64,000 nt of DNA. It comes from Stenotrophomonas maltophilia D457 (GTDB lineage: Bacteria > Pseudomonadota > Gammaproteobacteria > Xanthomonadales > Xanthomonadaceae). Location of the stretch: the NCBI RefSeq assembly GCF_000284595.1, contig NC_017671.1, forward strand, positions 4,373,001 through 4,437,000, written 5' to 3'. A program made the translations under genes and the position numbers. Below are positions 18,140 through 28,722 of this stretch, piece after piece. Positions within the stretch are counted from its first letter, which is position 1; every line of letters begins with the position of its first letter. Under the pieces are notes generated by a model, which saw only the letters and a program-made list of their open reading frames with translations, was not told the origin of the DNA and made no database searches.

Positions 18140-19438
18140 TCAGCGGTAGTTGTTGCGCAGGCCGTTCCAGCACTGCTGGTAATCGCCCTGGCGATGGCCG
18201 GCGGCCAGCGCCTGCGCGGTCGGACGGATCACCGCGCGGGTCTCGAACATGAAGGCCATCGTGTCCTTGATCACATCGGCCTTGGACAGATCGGCATTGG
18301 AGGCCTTGTCGAAGGTCGGCGCATCCGGGCCATGACCGCTCATGCAGTTGTGCAGCGATGCGCCACCCGGCACGAAGCCTTCGGCCTTGGCGTCGTAGGC
18401 GCCATGCACCAGGCCCATGAACTCGCTGGCGATGTTGCGGTGGAACCACGGCGGGCGGAACGTGTTCTGCGCCACCAGCCAGCGCGGCGGGAAGATCGCG
18501 AAGTCCATGTTGCTGGTGCCGGGTGTGTCGCTGGGCGAATGCAGCACCAGGAAGATCGACGGGTCCGGATGGTCGTAGCTGATCGAACCGATGGCGTTGA
18601 AGCGACGCAGGTCGTAGCGGTATGGCGCGTAATTGCCGTGCCAGGCCACCACGTCCAGCGGCGAATGGTCGATCGGCGCGCGCCACAGGCGGCCCTCGAA
18701 CTTGGCGATCAGTTCGAAATCGCCATCGACATCCTCGAACGCCGCGTGCGGGGTCTCGAAGTCACGCGGGTTGGCCAGGCCGTTGGAACCGATCGGGCCA
18801 AGGTCGGGCAGCTTCAGCAGCGCGCCGTAGTTCTCGCAGATGTAGCCGCGGCTCGGGCCATCGGGAAGTTCCACGCGGAACCGCACGCCGCGCGGGATCA
18901 CCGCGATCTGCTGCGGCTCGATCTCGATCACGCCCAGCTCGGTCAGCAGGCGCAGTGCGCCCAGCTGCGGCACGATCAGCAGTTCACCGTCGGCGTCGTA
19001 GAAGTAGCGACCGACCATGTCGCGGTTGGCAGCGTAAAGGTGGATGCCCACGCCGGCATGCGCGTCGGGCGAGCCGTTGCCACCCATCGTGTACAGGCCT
19101 TCGACAAAGTCGGTCGGCAGCTCCGGCAGCGGCAGCGGGCTCCAGCGCAGCTGGTTCGGTGAAGCCGGCTGTGCGCCGAAATCACACTGCAGCTGCGACT
19201 GCGCGAACGGAGTGAACTCGCCATGGGTCACGGCCGGGCGGATCCGGTACAGCCAGCTGCGGCGATTGCTGCCGCGCGGCGCGGTGAAGGCGGTGCCGGT
19301 CAGCTGTTCGGCGTACAGGCCGTGGGCCACCTTCTGCGGTGAGTTCTGCCCGACCGGCAGCGCGCCGGCGACGGCCTCGGTGGCGAATTCGTTGCCGAAG
19401 CCGGACTGGTAGCCGCGGGCGGTGATGGCGGGGGACAT
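18140..19438 (-). CDS. hmgA: Homogentisate 1,2-dioxygenase
   Basis: Opens the ring of homogentisate to maleylacetoacetate in tyrosine and phenylalanine catabolism, using non-haem iron. The 432-residue length is normal. The N-terminus [16 protein letters not shown] is the family signature, and the C-terminal metal region shows [20 protein letters not shown] and [12 protein letters not shown]. The start at 19438 was chosen because the longer frame only translates an upstream SMAG repeat. It lies downstream of hpd on the same strand, separated by 85 bases and a SMAG hairpin. Loss of this enzyme gives brown pyomelanin pigment in many bacteria. Confidence 0.97.
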   Translation of the reverse strand: MSPAITARGYQSGFGNEFATEAVAGALPVGQNSPQKVAHGLYAEQLTGTAFTAPRGSNRRSWLYRIRPAVTHGEFTPFAQSQLQCDFGAQPASPNQLRWSPLPLPELPTDFVEGLYTMGGNGSPDAHAGVGIHLYAANRDMVGRYFYDADGELLIVPQLGALRLLTELGVIEIEPQQIAVIPRGVRFRVELPDGPSRGYICENYGALLKLPDLGPIGSNGLANPRDFETPHAAFEDVDGDFELIAKFEGRLWRAPIDHSPLDVVAWHGNYAPYRYDLRRFNAIGSISYDHPDPSIFLVLHSPSDTPGTSNMDFAIFPPRWLVAQNTFRPPWFHRNIASEFMGLVHGAYDAKAEGFVPGGASLHNCMSGHGPDAPTFDKASNADLSKADVIKDTMAFMFETRAVIRPTAQALAAGHRQGDYQQCWNGLRNNYR

Positions 19439-19453
19439 GGGAACTCCAGAGAT

Positions 19454-19476
19454 TGCCGGCCAGCGGCCGGCACTAC
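19454..19476. repeat. SMAG hairpin
   Basis: A single TGCCGGCCAGCGGCCGGCAC-type copy, complementary orientation, in the 85-base gap between hpd and hmgA. It could stabilise or separate the two coding parts of one transcript. Confidence 0.8.
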
Positions 19477-19523
19477 CATTCGGACAGGCAATGCCGGCGG
19501 GACGCCGACATTGCCTGCGGACC

Positions 19524-20636
19524 TTACAGCACGCCGCGGCGGATCTGGTCGCGCTCGATGCTTTCAAACAGCGCGGTGAAGTTGCCTTCGCCGAAGCCTT
19601 CGTTGCCCTTGCGCTGGATGATCTCGAAGAAGATCGGGCCAATGCAGTTCTGGGTGAAGATCTGCAGCAGCTTGCGCTGGTGGGTTTCCGGATCGGCGTC
19701 GATCAGGATCTTGTTCCTGGCCAGGCGCGCCACGTCTTCACCGTGGTTCGGCACGCGCTGGTCGATCACGTCGAAATAGGTTTCCGGCGTGTCGAGGAAA
19801 TCCACGCCCTGCGCGCGCATCGCTTCGACGGTCTCGTAGATGTTCTCGGTGAAGCAGGCGATGTGCTGGATGCCCTCGCCCTTGTACGCGTCCAGGTACT
19901 CGTTGATCTGGCTCTTCGGGTCGGACGATTCGTTCAGCGGGATGCGCACGATGCCGTCCGGTGCGGTCATCGCCTTGGACACCAGGCCGGTCTTCAGGCC
20001 CTTGATGTCGAAGTAGCGGATCTCGCGGAAGTTGAACAGGCGCTCGTAGTAGTCCGACCACTGCTGCATGTTGCCGAAGTACAGGTTGTGGGTCAGGTGG
20101 TCGATGAAGGTCAGGCCGAAGCCGAACGGGTGCAGGTCGGCCCCTGCGATCGGCTCGTAGTCGCCGTCGTAGATGCTGCCGGCGCTGCCATAGCGGTCGA
20201 CCAAGTACAGCATGCAGTCGCCGATGCCCTTGATGACCGGCGCGCTGACCGCCTTGCTGTCCGGCTTGAAGGCGATGGCTTCGGCGCCGTTGCCCAGCGC
20301 GGTCTGGTAGACCTCCTGGCCCGGCTTCTTGAAGCGGATGGCGAAGCCACAGGCGCACGGGCCGTGCTTTTCGGCGAAGTCGGCGGCGAACGAATCGGGG
20401 TCTTCGTTGACCAGGAAGTTGACGTCGCCCTGGCGATAGACGGTAATCGGACGCTGCTTGTGCTTGAGCACCGCGCTGAAGCCCATCTTCCGGAAGTACT
20501 CGTGCAGCTCCTGGCCACGGCCGGCCGGGGCGGCGAATTCGACGAACTCGAAGCCGTCGATGCCCATCGGGTTCTCGAAGGTGGTGACCTGCATGCCGGG
20601 GTTGGGATGCGAGGCGGTCGGGACTGCGGTATTCAT
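19524..20636 (-). CDS. hpd: 4-hydroxyphenylpyruvate dioxygenase
   Basis: Converts 4-hydroxyphenylpyruvate to homogentisate, the step before HmgA. The 370-residue protein carries the iron ligands in family context: His in [13 protein letters not shown], His in [14 protein letters not shown] and Glu in [10 protein letters not shown]. The C-terminal [24 protein letters not shown] helix gates the active site. The ATG at 20636 is used; upstream codons translate the regulatory region. Divergent from the MarR gene, it is probably controlled by that regulator. Confidence 0.97.
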   Translation of the reverse strand: MNTAVPTASHPNPGMQVTTFENPMGIDGFEFVEFAAPAGRGQELHEYFRKMGFSAVLKHKQRPITVYRQGDVNFLVNEDPDSFAADFAEKHGPCACGFAIRFKKPGQEVYQTALGNGAEAIAFKPDSKAVSAPVIKGIGDCMLYLVDRYGSAGSIYDGDYEPIAGADLHPFGFGLTFIDHLTHNLYFGNMQQWSDYYERLFNFREIRYFDIKGLKTGLVSKAMTAPDGIVRIPLNESSDPKSQINEYLDAYKGEGIQHIACFTENIYETVEAMRAQGVDFLDTPETYFDVIDQRVPNHGEDVARLARNKILIDADPETHQRKLLQIFTQNCIGPIFFEIIQRKGNEGFGEGNFTALFESIERDQIRRGVL

Positions 20637-20723
20637 GGCGTGGCTCCGAATCGGTACCGCATCGGTACAAACCAGGTGCGGGCAGGTAGGGACCCGGCGA
20701 GAATGCAGGGTCTGGACCCACCC

Positions 20724-20752
20724 CTTATAGTTACACTTGAAACCACCAGCAA
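20724..20752 (-). promoter_or_regulatory. Predicted sigma70 promoter of hpd
   Basis: On the minus strand, TTGCTG (20747-20752) and TATAAG (20724-20729) are spaced by 17 bases, a good -35/-10 match in the divergent hpd/marR region. It abuts the MarR start codon, so binding there would affect both genes. A direct repeat ATCGGTAC (20650-20657 and 20661-20668, 11-base period) lies further downstream toward hpd and may be an operator. Confidence 0.5.
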
Positions 20753-20765
20753 GGTGCACCGCAAC

Positions 20766-21260
20766 ATGAGCCCCGCCGATCCCGTTTCGACCCGCCTGCG
20801 TGCCTCGCACGTCCTGCTCGACCTGGAACAGTTCCTGCCGTACCGGCTGAGCGTGCTGTCCAACCGGGTCAGCGGCAACATCGCCAAGCTGTACGGCGAT
20901 CGTTACGGTCTGGCGATCCCCGAGTGGCGGGTCATCACCATCCTGGCGCTGTACCCGGGCTCCTCGGCCAGCGAGGTCTCCGACCGCACGGCGATGGACA
21001 AGGTGGCGGTCAGCCGCGCCGTGGCCCGCCTGCTGGAGCGCGGCTTCATCAAGCGCGAGACCCACGGCGACGATCGCCGCCGCTCGGTGCTGGCGCTGTC
21101 GGCCGCCGGTTTCGAGGTGTACGAGACCATCGCGCCGATGGTGATCGAGATCACCCGCAAGCTGATGTCGGTGCTGAGCGAAGAGGAAGAGCAGGTGCTG
21201 GAAAAGCTGATCCTGCGCCTGGCCGGCGAAGGCCTGGAGCGGATGGGCGAAGGCGTCTGA
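20766..21260 (+). CDS. MarR-family transcriptional regulator
   Basis: A 164-residue winged-helix regulator. The recognition-helix region TAMDKVAVSRAVARLLERGFIKRETHGDDRRR is the standard MarR DNA-binding and wing motif, and flanking helices would form the dimer. The ATG at 20766 gives MSPADPVSTRLRASHVLLDLEQFLPYRLSVLSNRVSG, typical of the family N-terminus. Divergent transcription from hpd suggests it controls tyrosine/homogentisate catabolism, as related MarR proteins do in xanthomonads. The ligand is not known from sequence. Confidence 0.9.
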   Translation: MSPADPVSTRLRASHVLLDLEQFLPYRLSVLSNRVSGNIAKLYGDRYGLAIPEWRVITILALYPGSSASEVSDRTAMDKVAVSRAVARLLERGFIKRETHGDDRRRSVLALSAAGFEVYETIAPMVIEITRKLMSVLSEEEEQVLEKLILRLAGEGLERMGEGV

Positions 21261-21263
21261 AAG

Positions 21264-21340
21264 AAAAGGGGACGGAGGGGATTAAGTCGCATCAGGCACA
21301 CCTGTGCTGATTGCGGCTTAATCCCCTCCGTCCCCTTTTT
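21264..21340. terminator. Second copy of the GGGGACGGAGGGG palindrome, bidirectional terminator
   Basis: Perfect 23-base arms at 21264-21286 and 21317-21339 enclose a loop nearly identical to that of the copy at 18057. Like that copy it sits exactly between two convergent genes, 3 bases after the marR stop and directly before the next stop on the other strand. Confidence 0.75.
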
Positions 21341-22480
21341 TCAGCTGAGGTGCTTGCGGCGTGCGTGGATCCACGGCACGGCCAGTGCTGCGATGGCGCC
21401 GCCGGCGAAGCCCAGCGAGGCGGCCACCGTCGCTGCTTCGACCGCCCCCGGCAGCGCCAGCGCCGCCGCCACCAGCAGCAACGACGGCAGGCCGACGAAG
21501 GTGCCCAGGAAGAAGTGCCAGCGCGGTGACCAGGTGTTGAGCTGCAGCAGGCTGACCGGCTGCCAGGCGTCAGAGGCGGCGTCCTCGGCGATCTTCGCCA
21601 CGGCCTTGGCCAGGTCCACTTCCGGCAGCGCGCGCCCCAGGCGGGCGGTCGCCAGCAGCTCGGCCACCGCTTCCACCGGCGGGAAGCTGGACGGCCACGC
21701 AACCGGCGCCGGCACGCCGTAGGCGGTCAGCAGCGGCACGCTCAACCACGGCGCCACCAGCGGGCGCATGCGGCGGCGCCCGTGCACGCACCAGATCTGC
21801 GGCTGGCCGTGCGCAGTGACGCTGTACAGCGCCAGTTCGTTGGCCGGCGGATAGCCGAGCATGGTCACCCGCGCGGCCAGGCTGTCCTGGCCCATCGCGC
21901 GCAGGAAGCCGGGGCGGCTGCGACCTTCCTGCATCCACGCCAGGCCCAGTGCGCCCACCAGATATGCCTCGGCGACGTCCTTGCTGCCGGCCGTGGCGCG
22001 CTCGTCACTGGCCAGATACCACGCCAGTGATTTCGGTTCGGCCACATCGTCCAGGCCCCAGCGGCTGTCGTCACCCAACACATGGCGCACCGGCAGTCGC
22101 GCGGGGGCGGTCTCGCCACGCTCGCCGGTCTGCAGGAAGGGCAGCACGCCCTGGATGAAGGTGGACAGCTCGATCGCGCGCGCGCCGTGGCCCTGCCATT
22201 CGGGCGGCAGCAGCCCGGCCAGCTGGCCTTCGGCGGCCAGCGCATCAAGCCGGGACTTCTGCTCGACCAGCTTCTGCACCGCCCCCTTCAGCACCACGTT
22301 GTCGGGCAGCGCGATCTGCGGCAGGCGATGGCGTGGCGGCGCCAGGTCGACGCTGTCCTCTCCGGTACCGGCGTCATCCAGCAGCGCTTCCTGCGGCGGC
22401 AGGGTCACGCCCTCGCCTGCCCCACCCTCGGCCAGGTCGCTGGCGGGTTCGGGCAATCGTTCGGCGTGGTCGCTGTGCAT
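21341..22480 (-). CDS. Hypothetical C-terminally membrane-anchored protein
   Basis: A 379-residue protein not recognised. The first ~50 residues are acidic and disordered, and the central ~250 residues look globular (DALAAEGQLAGLLPPEWQGHG, QEGRSRPGFLRAMGQDSLAA, WCVHGRRRMRPL). Two hydrophobic helices near the C-terminus (LPSLLLVAAALALPGAV and FAGGAIAALAVPW) with a basic end would anchor it in the inner membrane. The ATG at 22480 has GGAA about 6 bases upstream; a GTG at 22546 would add 22 residues and cannot be excluded. Function unknown. Confidence 0.6.
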   Translation of the reverse strand: MHSDHAERLPEPASDLAEGGAGEGVTLPPQEALLDDAGTGEDSVDLAPPRHRLPQIALPDNVVLKGAVQKLVEQKSRLDALAAEGQLAGLLPPEWQGHGARAIELSTFIQGVLPFLQTGERGETAPARLPVRHVLGDDSRWGLDDVAEPKSLAWYLASDERATAGSKDVAEAYLVGALGLAWMQEGRSRPGFLRAMGQDSLAARVTMLGYPPANELALYSVTAHGQPQIWCVHGRRRMRPLVAPWLSVPLLTAYGVPAPVAWPSSFPPVEAVAELLATARLGRALPEVDLAKAVAKIAEDAASDAWQPVSLLQLNTWSPRWHFFLGTFVGLPSLLLVAAALALPGAVEAATVAASLGFAGGAIAALAVPWIHARRKHLS

Positions 22481-22617
22481 GGGCGTTCCGGAAGGTTGCA
22501 TCGACGGGATGTCGACTGAGGTCCTTGCCGGTAACGGCGTGCTCACGGTGAAGTTGAGACGCCGATTCAGAGAGTGTGACGGTGCGCGCAGTAGATCCGC
22601 GCCAGGCGTGGATGCGC

Positions 22618-22706
22618 CTCAGTGCCGACCAACGGTCGGCACCCACCGGGGTGGGCGGTCAGCGGTCGGCACCCACCAGAGCATGCCGGCCAGCGGCCGG
22701 CACTAC
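22618..22706. repeat. Cluster of SMAG-type hairpins
   Basis: Contains a GTGCCGACC/GGTCGGCAC hairpin (22622-22642), a half copy (GGTCGGCACCCACC, 22664-22677) and a complete complementary SMAG copy (22684-22706) ending next to the stop of the thioredoxin-like gene. Confidence 0.75.
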
Positions 22707-22707
22707 C

Positions 22708-23313
22708 CTATTCCGGTTTGTCAGGCGCCCACTGCTTGAGGAAGGCACTCACCCGCGCAGGCTGGAACGCCTCGCCCCTGCGCAGCTCGCCGGTGGCCTG
22801 CGATACCAGCAGGCCGCCATCTGCATCGAGCACCAGCAGGTACGGGTAGTCGCGCGCCATCACCGGGTACTGGGCGAAGAAGGCGGTGTTGGGCTGCTCG
22901 TCGCTGGCGTTGACCTTCACCCACACGTAGTGGGCATCGCGGAAGCGACGCAGGTCGCCGTTGCCTTCCACCACGTCGTCCAGCGCCCGGCAGCGCTCAC
23001 AGGCGGCGTTGCCGACCTCCAGCAGGATCCGCTTCTTGCCACGCTGGGCTTCCACCTTGGCGGTTGCCAGGTCGTCGGCGGGGTTGCGGGCCGGGTCGAA
23101 CTGCGCGCCGAGCCCGGCGATGGCGGCGATGTCCGCCGCCACCGGGGTGTTGCCCGAGGCCACCGGTTCGCTGGGGTCAGCAACCGGTGGCTCGGTGGGT
23201 CGGGTATCCAGGGGCTGCGTGGGCTCGGCGGCGGCAGGCGGTTGCGGTTGCGAACAGGCGCCGATCAGCGCCGCACAGACCACCACCATTGCACCACCGA
23301 GCTTGCTGCGCAT
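22708..23313 (-). CDS. Thioredoxin-fold lipoprotein
   Basis: A 201-residue predicted lipoprotein: signal peptide with lipobox LIGAC (lipidated Cys near residue 20), a Pro/Glu-rich linker to about residue 58, then a thioredoxin-like domain with the redox motif CERC in LLEVGNAACERCRALDDVV. The helix-strand pattern after it (NGDLRRFRDAHYVWVKVN, YPYLLVLDADGGLL) fits the thioredoxin_7/DUF255 group that acts in periplasmic disulfide or oxidative stress chemistry. The substrate is unknown. It lies 19 bases downstream of the peptide transporter gene. Confidence 0.78.
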   Translation of the reverse strand: MRSKLGGAMVVVCAALIGACSQPQPPAAAEPTQPLDTRPTEPPVADPSEPVASGNTPVAADIAAIAGLGAQFDPARNPADDLATAKVEAQRGKKRILLEVGNAACERCRALDDVVEGNGDLRRFRDAHYVWVKVNASDEQPNTAFFAQYPVMARDYPYLLVLDADGGLLVSQATGELRRGEAFQPARVSAFLKQWAPDKPE

Positions 23314-23332
23314 GCCTTCTACCCTCTCATCA

Positions 23333-24832
<1,500 letters not shown>

Positions 24833-25013
24833 GCGGATTTCCTGGTTCGGTGGATGACGAGCACGTCCGCTGTGCAGTTGGAGCAACGCGCGAGGATCAC
24901 CGACTTCTGCCGTTCACGTCAAATACACGCCGTTTGAGGCAGGTGCCAGCCTGCTCGCTGAACTTGCATCTGAAACGATCCAGCCAATGGCCGGGGTCCA
25001 AGCTGAATGGGGG

Positions 25014-25889
25014 TCAGCCCAGTTCTGCCGGGGGTGCCGCCTGCAGGCTGGTGCGCACCTGGAACAGTTCGGGGAAGAAGGTCAGCTCCAGCGCCTTGGC
25101 GAGGAAGCCCACGCCGGACGAGCCGCCGGTGCCGCGCTTGAAGCCGATCACGCGCATCACCGTGCGCATGTGTCGGAATCGCCACAGCTGGAAGGCGGTC
25201 TCCAAGTCCACCAGGTCCTCGCACAGCGCGTACTCGCGCCAGTAGCGGTCGGTGTCCTGGTAGATGCGCTCGAAGACCGGCTGCAGCGCGTCGTCGGCCA
25301 CATGCGGCTGGGTCCAGTCGTGGGATTCGTACACCGCCGGCACGGCATGGCCGAAGCGGGCCAGGTACTTCAGGAATTCCTCGTACAGGCTCGGCGCCTC
25401 CAGCACGATGCGCAGCTGCGCCTGCCCGGCCGGGTCGTGCTCGAACACCTGCAGCATCTGCGCGTTCTTGTTGCCCAGCAGGAACTCGATGTAGCGGTAC
25501 TGCAGCGACTGGAAGCCCGAAGACGGGCCCAGCACGTCGCGGAAACCCATGTATTCGGACGGGGTCAGCGTTTCCAGCACCGACCACTGCTCGGTCAGCT
25601 GGCGCAGCACCTGCTTGCTGCGCGCCAGCACCTTGCGGCACTGCCAGACTTCATCGCGCTGCAGGAAGCCGATCGCCGCACGCAGTTCGTGGCCGAGCAG
25701 CTTCAGCCACAGCTCCGAGGTCTGGTGCTGGATGATGAAGAGCATCTCATCGTGGTGCGGCGGGTTGGACAGCGGCTGCTGCGCGCTGAGCAGCTGGTCC
25801 AGCCGCAGGTAGCCGCCGTAGGTCAGGCGTCCCTGCAGGTCGGTGTGGATGCCGGCTTCGAGATCGCGTTGGTTGTTGTCGACAGACAT
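25014..25889 (-). CDS. kynA: Tryptophan 2,3-dioxygenase
   Basis: Haem dioxygenase that opens the indole ring of L-tryptophan to N-formylkynurenine, the entry into the kynurenine pathway. The 291-residue protein matches the well-studied Xanthomonas campestris enzyme type. [17 protein letters not shown] and [20 protein letters not shown] near the N-terminus, the haem-ligand His in [12 protein letters not shown] and the substrate loop [11 protein letters not shown] are all present. The ATG at 25889 is chosen; upstream residues are not conserved. No other kynurenine genes are next to it in the window. Confidence 0.97.
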   Translation of the reverse strand: MSVDNNQRDLEAGIHTDLQGRLTYGGYLRLDQLLSAQQPLSNPPHHDEMLFIIQHQTSELWLKLLGHELRAAIGFLQRDEVWQCRKVLARSKQVLRQLTEQWSVLETLTPSEYMGFRDVLGPSSGFQSLQYRYIEFLLGNKNAQMLQVFEHDPAGQAQLRIVLEAPSLYEEFLKYLARFGHAVPAVYESHDWTQPHVADDALQPVFERIYQDTDRYWREYALCEDLVDLETAFQLWRFRHMRTVMRVIGFKRGTGGSSGVGFLAKALELTFFPELFQVRTSLQAAPPAELG

Positions 25890-26224
25890 GGGCGGGACCA
25901 GATCGGGGGCGGCAAGGGTAGCGCGTTGCCGCCGCGCTGGCAGCCGCCGGGTCCATACCGGGGCGTGCGGTGCCCCGTGGAGCATTGGCCGATGCGGGGC
26001 CTGCGCGTGGAACCGATCGGGTCGTTGCGCCAGCAGTCAGCCAGAGGCGTATTCTGATGCTTTGCAGCAACGACTGAATACGTTGTTGTTATTGGCCCCC
26101 CACCCGCCGGCAGGGGTAAAACAGGGCGTTGCCGTGTTGCGGCGCAGGAAGGCTATTCCGTACGCGTTCCTTAACATGGCGATTCATATCATTTGTAACT
26201 TCTCTGTCGAAGGTGCAGTACGCA
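25890..26224. other. Divergent promoter region, kynA and dehydrogenase operon
   Basis: A 335-base gene-free region. It becomes AT-richer from about 26045, with GTATTC and GAATAC arms (26049-26054 and 26073-26078), a CAACG/CGTTG inverted repeat around 26067-26084, and ATTCATATCATTTGTAAC near 26190. No strong Shine-Dalgarno precedes the E1 alpha start. The assignment of control elements is tentative. Confidence 0.35.
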
Positions 26225-27307
26225 ATGACGGTTGCCGCTGAATTCAAGATCGAATACCTGCAGTACCTGGATACGGACGGCAAACTCGTCCGCGATGACC
26301 TGCCCGCGTCGCTGCGCGACCCCAAGGTCCTGGTACCGCTGTTCAAGCAGATGCTGTTCGTACGTACGTTCGACAGCAAATCCATCGCACTGCAGCGCAC
26401 CGGCAAGCTGGGCACCTATGCCGCCTGCCTGGGCCACGAAGCCGCGCACGTGGGTATCGGCGCGGCGATGCAGAAGGACGACGTGTTCGCGCCTTCGTAC
26501 CGCGAGTATGGCGCGATGTTCATGCGTGGCGTGCGCCCGCACGACGTGCTGATGTACTGGGGCGGCGACGAACGCGGCAACGATTACGGCGGCAACGCGG
26601 CCAAGGACTTCCCGTTCTGCGTGCCGATCTCCACCCAGTGCCTGCATGCCGCAGGCGCCGCGCTGAAGTTCAAGCTCAACAAGGAACCGCAGATCGCCGT
26701 GGCGGTGTGCGGCGACGGCGGCAGCTCCAAGACCGACTTCTACGCGGCACTGAATTCGGCCGGCGCCTACAAGCTCCCGCTGATCCTGTGCATCGTCAAC
26801 AACGGCTGGGCCATCTCGGTCCCGCGTTCGGCCCAGACCGGTGCCGAAACGCTGGCGCAGAAGGGCCTGGCTGGCGGCCTGCACTGCCTGCAGGTGGACG
26901 GCAACGACCTGATTGCCGTGCTGGCTGCCATGGAGCAGGCGCGCGAACGTGCGCTGGCCGGCGACGGTGGCACCGTGCTGGAACTGATGACTTACCGCCT
27001 GTCCGACCACACCACCGCCGATGACGCGCGCCGCTACCGCGACGATGCTGAAGTGAAGGATGCCTGGCAGCGCGAGCCGATGCTGCGCCTGCGCAAGTAC
27101 CTGATCAACGCCGGTGTGTGGAGCGAGGATGAGGAAAGCGCCTGGGTCGCCGAGTGCGGCAAGCGCGTGGACGAGGAAGTGAACCTGTACCTCAACACGC
27201 CGGTGCAGCCGGTCGAGGCGATGTTCGACTTCCTGTATGCCGATCCGCCGCCGGACCTGCTGGCCCAGCGTGCCCAGGCGATCGCCCTGGAGAAGCGCCA
27301 TGGATGA
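26225..27307 (+). CDS. 2-oxoacid dehydrogenase E1 component, alpha subunit
   Basis: With the beta subunit it decarboxylates a 2-oxo acid and transfers the acyl group to the E2 lipoyl group, using thiamine diphosphate. The 360-residue protein has the thiamine motif starting GDGGSSKTDFYAALN and closing VNNGWAISVPRSAQT, and SDHTTADDARRYRD, which occurs in branched-chain 2-oxoacid and Gram-positive-type pyruvate E1 alpha subunits. Substrate assignment between pyruvate (pdhA) and branched-chain oxo acids (bkdA1) cannot be settled here. Start at ATG 26225 with a weak ribosome site. Overlaps the beta subunit start by 8 bases. Confidence 0.93.
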   Translation: MTVAAEFKIEYLQYLDTDGKLVRDDLPASLRDPKVLVPLFKQMLFVRTFDSKSIALQRTGKLGTYAACLGHEAAHVGIGAAMQKDDVFAPSYREYGAMFMRGVRPHDVLMYWGGDERGNDYGGNAAKDFPFCVPISTQCLHAAGAALKFKLNKEPQIAVAVCGDGGSSKTDFYAALNSAGAYKLPLILCIVNNGWAISVPRSAQTGAETLAQKGLAGGLHCLQVDGNDLIAVLAAMEQARERALAGDGGTVLELMTYRLSDHTTADDARRYRDDAEVKDAWQREPMLRLRKYLINAGVWSEDEESAWVAECGKRVDEEVNLYLNTPVQPVEAMFDFLYADPPPDLLAQRAQAIALEKRHG

Positions 27308-28367
27308 GATCAAGAACGGCGCGCCCGGCGCGCACACCAACGCCGCCGACAGCGCCGCTGTCGCGCGCGGAGATGACAGCATGACCACCACCCCGATCAC
27401 CCTCATCGAAGCCATCACCCAGGCGCTGGCCTGGGAGCTGGAACACGACCCGTCGGTGCTGGTGCTGGGCGAAGACGTGGGCGTCAACGGCGGCGTGTTC
27501 CGCGCCACCGCCGGGCTGCAGCAGCGCTTCGGCTCGGACCGCATCCTCGATACCCCGCTGGACGAAACCACCATCGCCGGCCTGACCATCGGCCTGGCCG
27601 CACAGGGCATGAAGCCGGTGGCCGAAGCCCAGTTCGACGGCTTCATGTACCCGATGGTCGACCATATCGTCTGCCACGCCGCACGCCTGCGTTACCGCAC
27701 GCGTGGCCGCCTGCACTGCCCGATGGTGCTGCGCGTGCCGTGGGGCGGTGGCATCCGCGCGCCGGAACACCACAGCGAAGCCAACGAGGCGATCTTCACC
27801 AACGTGCCGGGCCTGCGCGTGGTGCTGCCGTCGTCGCCGCAGCGCGCCTACGGCCTGCTGCTGGCCGCGATCCGCGAGCCGGATCCGGTGATCTACATGG
27901 AGCCCAAGCGCATCTACCGCCAGTACAAGGAAGTGGTCGTCAACGACGGCGAAGCCTTGCCGCTGGACGTCTGCTTCGTGCTGCGCGACGGCACCGACGT
28001 GACCCTGGTGACCTGGGGCGCGCAGGTGAAGGAAGCGCTGGAAGCGGCGGACAAGCTGGCCGGCGAAGGCATCAGTGCCGAAGTCATCGACGTGGCCACG
28101 CTGCGTCCGCTGGACTTCGCCACCATCGCCGAATCGGTGGCCAAGACCGGCCGCTGCGTGATCGTGCAGGAGGCCCCGAAGACCGCGGGCTTCGGCGCCG
28201 AGATCGCCGCGCGCCTGGCCGAGGAATCGATCTACGACCTGCTGGCACCGGTCGAGCGCGTCACTGGCTACGACACCCACATTCCGCTGTTCCGCCTGGA
28301 AATGAAGTACCTGCCGAGCGTTGAGCGGATCGTGGCTGCGGCCAAGCGCGCGGTGGCGGCCGGCTGA
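27300..28367 (+). CDS. 2-oxoacid dehydrogenase E1 component, beta subunit
   Basis: The 355-residue transketolase-like partner of the alpha subunit. VLVLGEDVGVNGGVFRATAGL, DTPLDETTIAGLTIGLA and PWGGGIRAPEHHSEANEAIF are hallmark segments, and the C-terminal domain has VIVQEAPKTAGFGAEIAARL. The ATG at 27300 overlaps the alpha gene. An internal ATG at 27381 (MTTTPITLIEAI) matches the usual family start, so the first 27 Ala/Asp-rich residues may not be translated. It is followed by a one-base gap and the SH3-like gene. Confidence 0.93.
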   Translation: MDEIKNGAPGAHTNAADSAAVARGDDSMTTTPITLIEAITQALAWELEHDPSVLVLGEDVGVNGGVFRATAGLQQRFGSDRILDTPLDETTIAGLTIGLAAQGMKPVAEAQFDGFMYPMVDHIVCHAARLRYRTRGRLHCPMVLRVPWGGGIRAPEHHSEANEAIFTNVPGLRVVLPSSPQRAYGLLLAAIREPDPVIYMEPKRIYRQYKEVVVNDGEALPLDVCFVLRDGTDVTLVTWGAQVKEALEAADKLAGEGISAEVIDVATLRPLDFATIAESVAKTGRCVIVQEAPKTAGFGAEIAARLAEESIYDLLAPVERVTGYDTHIPLFRLEMKYLPSVERIVAAAKRAVAAG

Positions 28368-28368
28368 C

Positions 28369-28722
28369 ATGCGGGCCCGCCTTCTGGGGGCTTACCGCAG
28401 CCAGTATCCCAACCCGCTCCGGTTCCGCACCGGCCAGATCGTCGAAGTAGGTGTCCGTGACGAGGAATGGCCGGCGTTTGCCTGGGTACGCACCAACGAT
28501 GGGCGCGCTGGATGGGCGCCCATCGCCTGGTTGCAGCTGCTGGACGAGGGTCGCGCCGAAGCGCTGTGCGACTACGACGCCCGCGAGCTGGATGTGGAAA
28601 GCGGCGAGATGGTGAAGCTTCATCACGAACACGGCGGGTGGTGGTGGTCCGAGCGCGCCAATGGCGCGACGGGTTGGCTGCCGGCCCGCGAACTGGAACT
28701 GCTGGAAGAGAACTGCAAATGA
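28369..28722 (+). CDS. Small protein with two SH3-like repeats
   Basis: A 117-residue protein that appears to be two tandem SH3 folds. The second half, ALCDYDARELDVESGEMV followed by a WWW cluster and GATGWLPARELELL, follows the eukaryotic SH3 pattern ALYDYxA...GWWxG...GxxPxxYV closely. The first half (LRFRTGQIVEVG, WAWVRTNDGRAGWAPIAWLQLL) repeats it more loosely. No signal peptide. It starts one base after the E1 beta stop and its own stop overlaps the E2 start in ATGA, so it is made from the dehydrogenase operon. A role in binding or scaffolding the complex is inference. Confidence 0.75.
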   Translation: MRARLLGAYRSQYPNPLRFRTGQIVEVGVRDEEWPAFAWVRTNDGRAGWAPIAWLQLLDEGRAEALCDYDARELDVESGEMVKLHHEHGGWWWSERANGATGWLPARELELLEENCK

